Source: Planctomycetaceae bacterium
GTDB lineage: Bacteria; Planctomycetota; UBA1135; GCA-002686595
Assembly: GCA_016125265.1 (NCBI GenBank)
Contig: WGMC01000013.1
Coordinates: forward strand, 124,001-188,000
Direction: 5' to 3'
Length of the DNA: 64,000 nt
Positions 44,174-54,940 of the stretch are shown one piece after another. A program made the position numbers and the translations under genes. The notes below the pieces were generated by a model that was given only the letters and a program-made list of their open reading frames with translations, searched no databases and had not been told where the DNA came from. How positions within the stretch are numbered: position 1 is the stretch's first letter; each line of letters starts with the position of its first letter.

Positions 44174-44500
44174 TCAGTTGGCGGAGCCGGGGAGTAGGCG
44201 CACGCGCAGCCAGTTCGCGCGGTCGCCGGCGAAGCTGTCGCCGCTGTTTTCGGCCACGAGCGCGAGTGTTCGGGCGCGATTGAGGCGAGGGGCGGCGCGT
44301 CGAAGGTCGCGTCCGCGACCGTCAGCACGGGGCTCTGCCACACGCGTTTGCCGTCGAGTTCCACCGCACAACGCACCAAACTCCGCGCACATGGGCGCAG
44401 GCTCGACGCGACCACGGCGAACGCGAGGATGTTCGCGTCGTTGTGAATCTTGGAGGGGAGCAGTCCCGGCAAGGAGGCATTCCAGCAGTGGTCTCTGACG
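44174..44500 (-). pseudogene. Decayed NPCBM-domain fragment
   Basis: Read on the minus strand, this remnant matches the C-terminus of the intact NPCBM protein at 47741-49018. The first stretch reads RCAVELDGKRVWQSPVLT (intact: RFAVELDGKRVWQSPLLT). After a frameshift near 44280 another frame reads ARTLALVAENSGDSF, then AGDRANWLRVR (intact: AKSLALIAEDGGDGF, then AGDRANWLRAR), ending at TGA 44174. Upstream (SKIHNDANILAFAVVAS) is a weaker match to the domain core. The N-terminal two-thirds are missing. Confidence 0.75.
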
Positions 44501-44518
44501 TCCCGCACCCGGGGCCGC

Positions 44519-44905
44519 TCAAACCCGTGGGGCTCGGCGCCGAAAAAAGTCCGCGACTGCTTTCCCACCCCGGCGCAAACTCGTGCCCAGCTTGCGCGAC
44601 CAGGCTGGGCCGACCAACTCCTCAAGTTTGGCGCGGACCAGCTCTTCGGCCATAGCTCGGGCCGTGCCCTGGATCGCCTGGATGAGCGCGTCCCGGATGG
44701 GCCTGCGGGCCGCGGCGCCCCAAGGATGGCGCCCGCCGGCCGACGCCTCCCGCTGGGAATGGCGGCGAAGGGACTTGACGGGCGGCAGACTCGCGAGTAC
44801 ATCTCTTGCTAGTAAGGGGGGGGGGCATCTCCATGGAACTGGAGCCAGGAAACTCCTGCTTGCCAGGTCGAACTGCCCCCTCAAGTCTCGCAAGGCTCCG
44901 GACAA
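44519..44905 (-). other. Uncertain open frame next to the NPCBM fragment
   Basis: 128-codon frame starting at a weak TTG. Residues ~70-125 (IQAIQGTARAMAEELVRAK, then LEELVGPAWSRKL) look like an amphipathic helical segment, but there is no family match, ribosome-binding site or plausible start. May be another remnant of the decayed locus. Confidence 0.2.
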
Positions 44906-44928
44906 TCTCGTTCCTGAGGACTCACACT

Positions 44929-46431
44929 ATGGGCACGTACCGACCCAAACAGCTCGCCGCGATCGTGATCGCAGTTCCGTTCTTCTGGATCGAAGCGGGC
45001 GCCGCAAACGCCGTTCCCTGCACCTTCGCAACCGATGCAGACTTCGTAGCAGCGGATGGCGCGGAACTCTCCGGCGAAATTGTTTGCCAATCTTTCCACG
45101 TGCCGGCTGGCCACACGGTGTTCATCGTTGGAGACCTAGTGATTGACGCCAAGGATCGCATCGAAGTTCACGGTGAACTTCGGGTGCGCGACGCGGCTGC
45201 GATGCCTCGCACGTTCTCGGAAATCTCCCTCGAAATCCCTGCTCTTTCTGTCGAGGCGATCAACCTGGCCACCATCCGAGCTGGACTGCCGGACCTGCGG
45301 CTTGTGCCCTCCCTCGCCGCCCCCAACCTCGAGTTGCGCGCCGGGTCGTTGCTCTGGCTACATGGGCCGACGACGGGTGGGCGAGGAGCCTCCGCCGTGG
45401 ATTGGCCGGACGGAATGGATCTGCTAGTGCCCGGCGGTCAGGGGTCTAGCATCCTCCTGCATGCGCCCTTGATTGTGGTGGAAGCTCCGGTCCTGGCCGG
45501 CGTTGGTGGATCCGCCGGGCGTGCGGGACACGGCGGCCACGGAGGCGACGTCATCGTTGTCGGCACGGCACTCACGCGGTCCCACGCGGAGCCGCACGGT
45601 GTGTTGGCTGGCGGCGCCGGAGGCGCGTCGTCGGCGGGTGTATGGGCGTTGGAAGGGGAGGATCAAGTTCCCCTGCCCGGGGGCAACGGTGGGAATGGCG
45701 GCAGCGTCGAGTCTCACCCCCATCCGGCGGTCTTCGCGGGGGACGCGGGATTCACCGTCGACCTAGCTGTTCTGCTCGAAAGCTTGCCTCTCGCCGCCTC
45801 CTCAGCGAATGGAGCCGCGGCGCTCGATTGTGGCACAGCACCCGGGGCCGTGGGTCTGGCGGGTACGAGCATGACCGGCGCAACAGGTTCCCCGGGCAGC
45901 CAAGGCGCCCACGGGCAGTCGGCGTCCCAGCCCAACGGAGCGCCGGGAGGCACCGGAGGTTCCGGGGGCAACGCCACCGGGCGCACAGGTGGTCCCGGCG
46001 GAGCCGGGCAAACCTGCTGCTCCCCTCCGGCAGCGGGGAGCGCCGGTGGGCAGGGAGGGCCGGGCGGAAACGGAACTGGAGGGGTAGGTGGAGTCGGAGG
46101 TCTCGGCGGGAACTCGTTCTACGATGGAACGTCCTGGGTAGGGCAGGGTGGCAACGGAGGCAACGGCGGGCCTGGAGGAACCGGCATCGGCGGGGACGGG
46201 GGCAAAGGGGGCACTCGCGGCGGTGGCTCAATACCTGGTGCAGGCGGCCCAGGTGGGACGCCGGGCAACGGGACTGGGGGAGCTGGCGGCGGGTTCGGTC
46301 AGGGCGGTGTTGGCAATCTGAATGGACTCGAGGGAAGCACGGGCGGAATCGGCGGCGCAAGCGGTGGAGGTCACGGGGCGCAAGGGGACCTCGGCTCGCA
46401 GTGCTCGTCCCTCTTCTGGGGGCCCAAGTGA
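44929..46431 (+). CDS. Exported glycine-rich repeat protein A
   Basis: 500 aa from ATG 44929 (GAGGA about 10 bases upstream), chosen because it gives a signal peptide (MGTYRPKQLAAIVIAVPFF, then an ANA-type site). Residues ~25-250 show beta-helix-like rungs (VFIVGDLVIDAKDRIEVHGELRV, LIVVEAPVLAGVGGSAG). The second half is Gly/Asn/Ser-rich (GGNGGNGGPGGTGIGGDGGKGG), reminiscent of extracellular Gly-rich or PGRS-like tails, with few Cys. Tandem paralogue of the next gene. No function known. Confidence 0.75.
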   Translation: MGTYRPKQLAAIVIAVPFFWIEAGAANAVPCTFATDADFVAADGAELSGEIVCQSFHVPAGHTVFIVGDLVIDAKDRIEVHGELRVRDAAAMPRTFSEISLEIPALSVEAINLATIRAGLPDLRLVPSLAAPNLELRAGSLLWLHGPTTGGRGASAVDWPDGMDLLVPGGQGSSILLHAPLIVVEAPVLAGVGGSAGRAGHGGHGGDVIVVGTALTRSHAEPHGVLAGGAGGASSAGVWALEGEDQVPLPGGNGGNGGSVESHPHPAVFAGDAGFTVDLAVLLESLPLAASSANGAAALDCGTAPGAVGLAGTSMTGATGSPGSQGAHGQSASQPNGAPGGTGGSGGNATGRTGGPGGAGQTCCSPPAAGSAGGQGGPGGNGTGGVGGVGGLGGNSFYDGTSWVGQGGNGGNGGPGGTGIGGDGGKGGTRGGGSIPGAGGPGGTPGNGTGGAGGGFGQGGVGNLNGLEGSTGGIGGASGGGHGAQGDLGSQCSSLFWGPK

Positions 46432-47354
46432 TGGGCCGGTGCGCCTGCGGATGGCACCCGCACGTCCAAGCCAATCGAATGGCTGCGGTGTCGATGCTGG
46501 CCCTGGCGGGCTGTGCTACGCCGGTCGTCCGGCAGACGAATGCCCCGTCGCCGCTCGCCGTAGTATCCGCGGCAGGCCCCGCAGAATCGGCGTATGTGGT
46601 TCGGGACGGCGAGCGACTTGCGGGGAGTGCGCGCTGTGCCAACTGGATCCTTCCCGAGGGCGTCGAGGCCGTGGTGGTCGGAGATTTCGAGGTCCAGGCG
46701 ACGGGTCGGATCGAGTTGCGCGGGACCCTGCGAGTGGCCGACAACGTGGGCACACCGATGGACCGGGAGGCGATTGTTCGCGAGTGGAGCCGGTTCCTCC
46801 GCGCACACCCGCCCGCGGATGGACGGTCGCCTGACCGCCCCCCCGGAGACCTCAGCGCGACCCCGCCGTTGCGCGGTCACGCGCTGGTGTTGGAAGCCGA
46901 CGGACTCGTATGGGTGGCGGGGGAACTCCACGGCGGACACGGTGTGTCGCCCGCCGATTGGCCGACGGAACTCGCCGTCGGTCTCCCGGGTGGGCAGGGC
47001 TCGCCGATTGTGCTTGTCGGCGAGCGTGTTCAAATTGACGGCCGAGTGGTCGGAGGCACTGGCGGGGTCGCTGGGCCGGGCGGAGACGGTGGAAAGGGCG
47101 GCGACGTCGTGGTCTTCGAAGCGAATGTGGAAGCGGACGCCCGTCGCGCCGGTGCCATCCGGCTGGCTGCACATGGGGAAATCAGAACGGGCGCGGGTGG
47201 GCAAGGCGCGACCACGCCGCCTGGGATCTTGATCCAGGGCTTCCCCCGCACGGGGAGCAGCGGTGCGCCCGGCTCGGTGGAACGGCGGGATCGGAGCGAG
47301 TGGACGGGATTGCACCGTTGGCTCTGGGACCGCATGGAAACTCGGGAAAACTAG
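46431..47354 (+). CDS. Glycine-rich lipoprotein, paralogue of protein A
   Basis: 307 aa from ATG 46431, overlapping the upstream stop by one base (TGATG). The N-terminus has a lipobox (SMLALAGC, Cys ~28), so a membrane-anchored lipoprotein; ATG 46479 is an alternative start. Its domain aligns with protein A: VVVGDFEVQATGRIELRGTLRVAD versus VFIVGDLVIDAKDRIEVHGELRVRD, and GGHGVSPADWPTELAVGLPGGQGSP versus GGRGASAVDWPDGMDLLVPGGQGSS. It lacks the long Gly-rich tail. Protein A plus lipoprotein may form a secreted/anchored pair. Confidence 0.72.
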   Translation: MGRCACGWHPHVQANRMAAVSMLALAGCATPVVRQTNAPSPLAVVSAAGPAESAYVVRDGERLAGSARCANWILPEGVEAVVVGDFEVQATGRIELRGTLRVADNVGTPMDREAIVREWSRFLRAHPPADGRSPDRPPGDLSATPPLRGHALVLEADGLVWVAGELHGGHGVSPADWPTELAVGLPGGQGSPIVLVGERVQIDGRVVGGTGGVAGPGGDGGKGGDVVVFEANVEADARRAGAIRLAAHGEIRTGAGGQGATTPPGILIQGFPRTGSSGAPGSVERRDRSEWTGLHRWLWDRMETREN

Positions 47355-47740
47355 CCCGGGTTGTGCATCAGGTTTCCGATCGGACGAGCCCAAACCGCTG
47401 CCCGATGGTGCCTCTTGGCCGTGGCATCCGCAGTCGACCTTCAGCGGGTCGTCGAGGACGGCCCCGGCACCAAAGCGCCACCAGGCCGCCGGTTTGGCCG
47501 TTCGATCAGAAACGTGGTGGATCGACCGGGCGAGCTCTCCTCGCATCCCCGTGCGCGGGCCGGGCGGGTCGATACGCGCGGCTCAAGGCGGCCGTTCGTC
47601 ACCTAATGCGCAGACCCTATGCGCGCCGCTGGTCGGTTCGACTCGGGCCCGCACGGGTCTCACCCACGGGGTGGACCCTGCCCCATTGAGCGGGACAATC
47701 CAAAGCCCGCGCATCGCTCGCGGTTCGCCCGCGGTCGAGG
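47355..47740. other. Gap between the Gly-rich lipoprotein and the NPCBM gene
   Basis: About 385 bases between convergent genes. No gene, hairpin with T-tract or repeat supported. A short plus-strand frame near 47560-47690 has no motif or credible start. Confidence 0.4.
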
Positions 47741-49018
47741 TCAGTCCGCCGCCGAGCGCACCATTCGTGCGCGCAGCCAGTTCGCGCGGTCGCCGGCGAA
47801 GCCGTCGCCGCCGTCTTCGGCGATCAGCGCAAGCGACTTCGCGCCCGCGAGATCGACGGTCGGTGTCTCCACCGCCGGATCGGCGCCCGTCAGCAGTGGG
47901 CTCTGCCACACACGTTTGCCGTCGAGCTCCACGGCAAAACGCACCGAACCGCGCACGCCCAAGCGCTGCGTCGAGGCGTCCACCGCCACGGATCCGAGGA
48001 AGCGCGCGTACTCGCCCGAAAGCTCCCACTCCATGCGCGTCGGCGCCAGCACGCCGATGCCGCGCGCCACGGTCCCGGCGCGTGTGGTGAGCGGCCCACC
48101 GTGCACCGCGCCGTCGATGCGCGGCGCGAAGACCATGCCGAGGTCGTCCCCGAACGGCCGTCCGCCGTCCACCTTGCTCGGCGGCAGGCTCCCGAGGTGC
48201 ACGAGCCGGCCATCCTCCGCGGCGAGCTCCCGAATGGCTTCGTAGGGCAGCGCGAACGCCGAGCCGTAAGCTTCGAGCCGCACGGCGTCGCCGCCGAGCG
48301 CGACCAGGTGCCCGGTCAACCGTCCACCGCCGACGAGATCGACGGCAACCGGTCGGGCCGGCGGAGGCCCTTGCGGACCGGAGCCCGGCAACGGGGCCAC
48401 GAAGAACGCCGCCACCTCCGTCCACGGGTAGGTGCGCCGACCGGCCAGCCCGTCGAAGACGAGCCCCTCGTCGCGGAATCCGTCCAGCGTGCCGTCCACC
48501 CGGTCGAGCCCCTCCCCCACGCGCAGGTACAGGCGGTCCGCGTCATCGGCCGCGACCAGACTGGCGAGCGACCCCGGGGGCACGCGCCCGGGGAACACCG
48601 CGCGCCGGATCCAGTCCACGGTGAGGTCGAGGCGCGGCCCCGCCGCCAGGCCGAAGCCGAGCCGTTCGCCGCTCCCTCCGGCCACGGCGCCCTGCAGCCA
48701 GTCGCCGCCGACGAGCTGGAGCTCCACCCGGTCCGGGTCCGCGTCGCCGGGGGCCGGGGGCGGCTGCTCCGCCGACGCGAACACGAGGCTCACCGGGCCG
48801 AGGGCCTGGCCCTCGGTCGGGCTCAGCTCTGGCAGCTCGGACAGGGAACGTGCCTCGGAGGTCCCATCGGCCCGCTCCACGACCACGGTTTCCTCCCCCG
48901 CCGCACCCGGCCCAGGGGGCAGCCCACCGGCCGAGCGCCCGAACGCGAGCCCCAGGACGATGGCGAGCAGCACCCGCGGACGGGTTGCGAACGGGGTGGA
49001 GCGAGGGGCGGTGCGCAT
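47741..49018 (-). CDS. Exported NPCBM-domain protein
   Basis: 425 aa from ATG 49018, giving signal peptide MRTAPRSTPFATRPRVLLAIVLGLAFG. The C-terminal ~150 residues form a carbohydrate-binding NPCBM/NEW2 domain: HGGPLTTRAGTVARGIGVLAPTRM (family theme HxxGxGxH/S), LSGEYARFLGSVAVD, VRFAVELDGKRVWQS, then ALIAEDGGDGFAGDRANWLRAR. The N-terminal part has beta strands, e.g. VELQLVGGDWLQGAVAGG and VAVDLVGGGRLTGHLVALGG. Common in planctomycetes; probably binds cell-surface or polysaccharide glycans. A decayed copy of the C-terminus is at 44174-44500. Confidence 0.75.
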   Translation of the reverse strand: MRTAPRSTPFATRPRVLLAIVLGLAFGRSAGGLPPGPGAAGEETVVVERADGTSEARSLSELPELSPTEGQALGPVSLVFASAEQPPPAPGDADPDRVELQLVGGDWLQGAVAGGSGERLGFGLAAGPRLDLTVDWIRRAVFPGRVPPGSLASLVAADDADRLYLRVGEGLDRVDGTLDGFRDEGLVFDGLAGRRTYPWTEVAAFFVAPLPGSGPQGPPPARPVAVDLVGGGRLTGHLVALGGDAVRLEAYGSAFALPYEAIRELAAEDGRLVHLGSLPPSKVDGGRPFGDDLGMVFAPRIDGAVHGGPLTTRAGTVARGIGVLAPTRMEWELSGEYARFLGSVAVDASTQRLGVRGSVRFAVELDGKRVWQSPLLTGADPAVETPTVDLAGAKSLALIAEDGGDGFAGDRANWLRARMVRSAAD

Positions 49019-49379
49019 GGGACGATCGTACGCCAGCCGCTCCCCGGCCCAAGTGCCTGCCACAAGGGCAGGAGCGCTGCGCGGTCCATCGCCGAGCTGC
49101 CAACCTGACAGTCCGGCCCACGGCGGGCCGTAGCCCCGGCCCTGGTAGGCCACCGTCTGGCCCGCGCACGCGTCGGCATCATTCTTGCATAGCCGGGCAG
49201 CCGGGCGCCGTCACTTGGACCCGTCCACCGCCCCCTCGGGGCCGCGGAGGACGCCACCCAGGTCGCCGCGCCCCGTCCGCATTCCCTCACGCACCTGCTC
49301 GAGGCCGCTCACCGCGTCCTCCCGGTGCCTTCGGACTCCCCCACGCAAGCACCCCTTCAAGGCACAAGAGAACAGCCCC
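49019..49379. other. groEL1 upstream region
   Basis: About 360 bases between the divergent NPCBM and groEL1 genes. I see no CIRCE inverted repeat (TTAGCACTC-N9-GAGTGCTAA), no groES frame and no clear sigma-32 boxes. An inverted ctgcc/ggcag pair lies near 49050-49070. Confidence 0.4.
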
Positions 49380-51041
<1,662 letters not shown>

Positions 51042-51092
51042 TCCAAAGCGCCCCAACACCTCGAACCAATCACCCCGACGAGAACTCAAGTT

Positions 51093-52697
51093 ATGGCCAA
51101 GCAGATCCTGTTCGACGACAACGCGCGCCAGAAGATGCGCGTGGGCATCCAGAAGCTCTCCAAGACCGTGCGCGTGACGATGGGCCCCGCGGGCCGCAAC
51201 GTCGTGCTGCAAAAGTCCATCGGCGCGCCGCACGTGACCAAGGACGGCGTTTCGGTCGCCAAGGAGATCGACCTCGCCGACCCCTTCGAGAACATGGGCG
51301 CGAAGCTCGTGCTCGAAGTGGCCAAGAAGACCAACGACGTGGCCGGTGACGGCACCACCACCGCGACGGTGCTCGCCGCCGCGATCTTCGAGGAGGGCCT
51401 GCGCTTCCTCGCCACGGGCATCAACCCGGTCGCGCTCCGCAACGGCATCGAGAAGGCGGTCGGTGTGGCCGTCGAATCGATCCAAGCCCAGTCGCGCAAG
51501 GTCAAGTCCCGCGACGACAAGGCCAACGTGGCGCGCATCTCGGCCAACAACGACACGAAGATCGGCAACCTGCTCGCCGACGCCTTCGAGAAGGTCGGCG
51601 ACACCGGCGTGATCACGGTGGAAGAGAACACCGGCCTCGAGACCCAGCTCGACGTGGTCGAGGGCATGGAGTTCGACAAGGGCTACGTGTCCCCGTACTT
51701 CGCCACGGACGCAGCCAAACTGATCGCGGAGCTCGAGGACCCCTACATCCTCATCCACGAGAAGAAGATCTCGAACGTGCGCGAGCTGATCCCGCTGCTC
51801 GAGAAGACCGCGCAGAGCGGCCGCCCGCTCTTGATCATCGCCGAGGACGTCGAGGGCGATGCCCTGGCTGCCCTGGTGATCAACCGCCTGCGCGGCATCC
51901 TGAACGTCTGTGCCGTCAAGGCCCCCGGGTTCGGCGAACGCCGCAAGGCCTACCTCGGTGACATCGCCGCCCTGACGGGTGGTGTCGCGATCACGGAGGA
52001 GCTGGGCACGACCCTCGAGAAGGTCGGCATGGAGCACCTGGGCCGCGCCAAGCGCGTGCGTGTTGGCAAGGACTCCACCACCATCGTGATGGGCGCCGGC
52101 ACCAAGAAGGCGATCGACGAACGCTGCACCCAGATCAAGGTCGCGATCGAAAAGAGCAACTCCGACTACGACAAGGAGAAGCTCGAGGAGCGCCTGGCCA
52201 AACTTTCAGGCGGCGTCGCCGTGCTGAAGGTCGGTGGCAACAGCGAATCCGAGATGAAGGCCATGAAGGACCTCGTCGAGGACGCGCTCAACGCGACCCG
52301 CGCCGCGATCCAAGAGGGCATCGTCCCCGGCGGCGGCGTGGCGCTCATGCGCGCTGCCCAGGCCGTCGGCGAAGCCCGTTACAAGGGCGACGAGCGCTAC
52401 GGCGCCGAGATCCTGAAGAACGCCCTGGTCGTGCCCATGCGTCAGATCGCCGAGAACGCCGGTGAAGACGGCTCGGTGGTGATCGAACTGGTCCGCGAGA
52501 AGGGCGCGACCTTCGGCTACGACAGCCTGGGCCGCGAGTACGTGGACATGTTCAAGGCCGGCATCATCGACCCGGCGAAGGTCGTGCGCACCGCGCTGCA
52601 GAACGCCGCGTCGATCGCCAGCCTCCTGCTGACGACCGACTCGATGATCACGGACCTCAAGGACGACAAGGACCGCGTGGCCGGCAGCCTGAGCTGA
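51093..52697 (+). CDS. groEL: Chaperonin GroEL, copy 2
   Basis: 534 aa. [79 protein letters not shown] and [11 protein letters not shown] are all intact. The C-terminus ([12 protein letters not shown]) has no GGM repeats, unlike copy 1. Probably a functional paralogue with a different substrate range. Followed by a strong terminator. Confidence 0.97.
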   Translation: MAKQILFDDNARQKMRVGIQKLSKTVRVTMGPAGRNVVLQKSIGAPHVTKDGVSVAKEIDLADPFENMGAKLVLEVAKKTNDVAGDGTTTATVLAAAIFEEGLRFLATGINPVALRNGIEKAVGVAVESIQAQSRKVKSRDDKANVARISANNDTKIGNLLADAFEKVGDTGVITVEENTGLETQLDVVEGMEFDKGYVSPYFATDAAKLIAELEDPYILIHEKKISNVRELIPLLEKTAQSGRPLLIIAEDVEGDALAALVINRLRGILNVCAVKAPGFGERRKAYLGDIAALTGGVAITEELGTTLEKVGMEHLGRAKRVRVGKDSTTIVMGAGTKKAIDERCTQIKVAIEKSNSDYDKEKLEERLAKLSGGVAVLKVGGNSESEMKAMKDLVEDALNATRAAIQEGIVPGGGVALMRAAQAVGEARYKGDERYGAEILKNALVVPMRQIAENAGEDGSVVIELVREKGATFGYDSLGREYVDMFKAGIIDPAKVVRTALQNAASIASLLLTTDSMITDLKDDKDRVAGSLS

Positions 52698-52725
52698 ACG
52701 CCTAGAAGCGTCGGCACGGTTTGCA

Positions 52726-52767
52726 GCGCCGGCCGGGGGGCAACGCACCTCGGCCGGCGCTTTTCTT
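52726..52767 (+). terminator. Intrinsic terminator after the groEL pair
   Basis: 10-bp perfect GC stem (gcgccggccg, 52726-52735, with cggccggcgc, 52751-52760), 15-base loop, then TTTTCTT. Separates the groEL unit from dnaJ. Confidence 0.85.
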
Positions 52768-52814
52768 GAGGGGGCGCCGTCGCGCCCCCACGCCCCCACC
52801 AGGATGGAACTCCG

Positions 52815-53933
52815 ATGAGTGCGAAGCGCGACTACTACGAAGTGCTCGGCGTGGAACGGAACGCCGGTGAAGACGAGCTGAAGAAGGCCTACCGCAAGCT
52901 CGCCATGCAGCACCACCCGGACCGCAATCCCGGGGACGCGCAGGCCGAACTCAAGTTCAAGGAGGCCGCGGAGGCGTACGACGTCCTGAGCGACGAGCGC
53001 AAACGGGCCCAGTACGACCAGTACGGCCACCAGGCCTTCGCGGGCGGCGGCGGCGCCCAGTACTCGAACATCGAGGACATCTTCCAGGCCTTTGGCCACG
53101 TCTTCGGCGGCGACGGCGGCATCTTCGGAAGCCTGTTCGGCCAGCGCCGCCCACAGAGCGGCCCCCGCCCGGGCCGCGACCTGAAGATCGTGCTCGACCT
53201 CACGCTCGAGGAAATCGACGCGGGTGTGGACCGCACCGTCAGCATCAAGCGGCACGAGTCGTGCACGACGTGCACGGGCACCGGTCTCGGCGCTGGCGGC
53301 ACCAAGAAGCGCTGCACGACCTGCGCCGGCCGCGGCCAAGTGCAGCGCAACCAGGGCTTTTTCTCGGTCGCCGCCCCTTGTCCCACCTGCCGCGGCGCCG
53401 GTGAGACGATCGACAAACCCTGCGGCACGTGCCGCGGCAGCGGCCGCGAGGCGCGCGAGGGCGAGGTCGAGATCCAGATCCCCGCCGGTGTCGAAGAGGG
53501 CATGCGCCTGCGCATCACCGGCCAGGGCGACGTGGGTGAACCGGGCGCCCCGCGCGGCGATCTGTACGTGGTCGTGCGCGAAGTCGAACACAAGGTGTTC
53601 ACGCGCTCCGGCTCGGACCTCGTGACCGAGGTGCCCTTCTCGTTTGCCCAACTAGCCCTGGGCGACAAGGTCGAAGTGCCCACCCTGCGCGGCAAGGTCG
53701 AAATGGCGATTCCGCCGGGCACCCAGTCGGGCAAGGTGTTCCGTCTTCGCGGCCAGGGGCTTCCTTCCCTGGACGGCAGTGGGCGCGGCAGCCAACTGGT
53801 GCGGGTGTTCTTGGAAGTCCCCACCAAGTTGACGGATCGCCAGCGGGATCTCCTGCGCGAGTTCAACGAGATCGAAGAGGAAAAAACCGGCTCGAAGTCC
53901 TTCTTCGAGCGCATCGTCGATTACTTCAACTGA
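52815..53933 (+). CDS. dnaJ: Co-chaperone DnaJ
   Basis: Stimulates DnaK ATPase and holds unfolded chains (372 aa). J domain with HPD at 34-36, then Gly/Phe-rich GGGGAQYSN...[13 protein letters not shown]. Four CxxCxGxG zinc repeats start at C150, C167, C189 and C203 ([32 protein letters not shown]). A C-terminal substrate domain follows. ATG 52815. grpE follows after 11 bases; dnaK is not in the window. Confidence 0.97.
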   Translation: MSAKRDYYEVLGVERNAGEDELKKAYRKLAMQHHPDRNPGDAQAELKFKEAAEAYDVLSDERKRAQYDQYGHQAFAGGGGAQYSNIEDIFQAFGHVFGGDGGIFGSLFGQRRPQSGPRPGRDLKIVLDLTLEEIDAGVDRTVSIKRHESCTTCTGTGLGAGGTKKRCTTCAGRGQVQRNQGFFSVAAPCPTCRGAGETIDKPCGTCRGSGREAREGEVEIQIPAGVEEGMRLRITGQGDVGEPGAPRGDLYVVVREVEHKVFTRSGSDLVTEVPFSFAQLALGDKVEVPTLRGKVEMAIPPGTQSGKVFRLRGQGLPSLDGSGRGSQLVRVFLEVPTKLTDRQRDLLREFNEIEEEKTGSKSFFERIVDYFN

Positions 53934-53944
53934 GAGGAGGCAAG

Positions 53945-54493
53945 ATGAGCCACGAGAGCCACGCCACATCGCCGCTGCCCGAAGACCACACCATGGAAAC
54001 CAACAACGACCAGGGGCAGGACGGGGCTCAGGACCCCGAGCAGCGCATCGCCGCCCTCGAGGCCGAGTGCGAGGAACTGCGCTCGAACTGGCAGCGCGCG
54101 CAGGCGGACTACCAGAACGCCCGGCGCCGCGCCCTGGCCGACGTCGAGTCCGGTGTGCGCCGCGCGCTGCAGCCGTTGCTCGACGGGCTCTTGACGGTGC
54201 TCGACAACCTCGACATGGCCCTCGCAGCCCCCACCCAGTCCGAGGACGCGAAGAACTTGGCCATCGGTGTCGAGTTGACCCGGCGCCAACTGGCGAGCGC
54301 CCTCGAGACCCAGGCCGTGGAGCCGATCCCCGCGGTCGGCAAGTTCGACCCGGAGCGGCACCAGGCCGTTTCCCAGGTGCCGAGCGACGACCACGCACCG
54401 GGCGACATCGTCGAGACCCTCCGCCTGGGCTATACGTGGCGCGGCGGTGTGCTGCGCTACGCCCAGGTGGTCGTCGCGGCCGAAAAGGAATGA
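53945..54493 (+). CDS. grpE: Nucleotide exchange factor GrpE
   Basis: Releases ADP from DnaK (182 aa). ATG 53945 follows a strong GAGGAGG ribosome-binding site. A charged N-terminus precedes the long dimer helix (RIAALEAECEELRSNWQRAQ), and the family signature covers FDPERHQAVSQVPSDD, then GDIVETLRLGYTWRGGVLRYAQVVV. The order dnaJ-grpE is the reverse of the common grpE-dnaK-dnaJ. Confidence 0.94.
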   Translation: MSHESHATSPLPEDHTMETNNDQGQDGAQDPEQRIAALEAECEELRSNWQRAQADYQNARRRALADVESGVRRALQPLLDGLLTVLDNLDMALAAPTQSEDAKNLAIGVELTRRQLASALETQAVEPIPAVGKFDPERHQAVSQVPSDDHAPGDIVETLRLGYTWRGGVLRYAQVVVAAEKE

Positions 54494-54522
54494 TCGGGAC
54501 CTCTCGCTGAAGGGATCCAACT

Positions 54523-54813
54523 ATGCCTACCTACGAATACGAGTGTGGTGCCTGCAAGCAGCGGCACGAGGCCTTCCAGTCGATGACCGAGAAGCCCCTC
54601 AAGAAGTGCCCGGCGTGCGGCAAGTCGCAGCTCACGCGGCTGATCGGCGCCGGAGCCGGTTTCCTGTTCAAGGGCTCGGGCTTCTACTCGACGGACTACC
54701 GCAGCGATTCCTACAAGGAGGCGGCCAAGTCCGACGCGGGCGGCGGCGCGTGCCAGGCGGATCCGGCGACGGAAAGTTGCGCCGCGCCGAAGTGCCAGCC
54801 GCCAGAAGTTTGA
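54523..54813 (+). CDS. FmdB-type zinc ribbon protein
   Basis: 96 aa. MPTYEYECGACKQRHE and KKCPACGKSQLTRLIG form the CxxC...CxxC ribbon of the FmdB/CxxC_CXXC_SSSS family. The Gly/Ala-rich middle ends in Cys-containing segments (GACQAD, ESCAAPKC). Possible regulatory or redox role; family function is poorly known. Downstream of grpE by 29 bases with AAGGGA before the ATG. Confidence 0.82.
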   Translation: MPTYEYECGACKQRHEAFQSMTEKPLKKCPACGKSQLTRLIGAGAGFLFKGSGFYSTDYRSDSYKEAAKSDAGGGACQADPATESCAAPKCQPPEV

Positions 54814-54907
54814 CGGCACGGGCGCGTTCGGAGCCCCACGGGGGGCCCTCGTCGCCGTGTTCCGTAAGCCGTGGCGCACCGCGGGAGCCCCGCTCGCCGG
54901 GACGTGG

Positions 54908-54913
54908 TAGCCT
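54908..54913 (+). promoter_or_regulatory. Candidate -10 of the radical SAM gene
   Basis: TAGCCT in GTGGTAGCCTTGCC, about 28 bases before ATG 54941. No -35 seen. Confidence 0.35.
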
Positions 54914-54940
54914 TGCCTCGCGAAATCTTCCCCACACGTG

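Noticed and set aside
47355-47740. Short plus-strand frame near 47560-47690 as a gene remnant
   Set aside because: Arg/Leu-rich short translation with no recognisable homology or start.
49019-49379. CIRCE element or sigma-32 promoter upstream of groEL1
   Set aside because: No TTAGCACTC-N9-GAGTGCTAA inverted repeat and no convincing CTTGAA/CCCCAT-type boxes.
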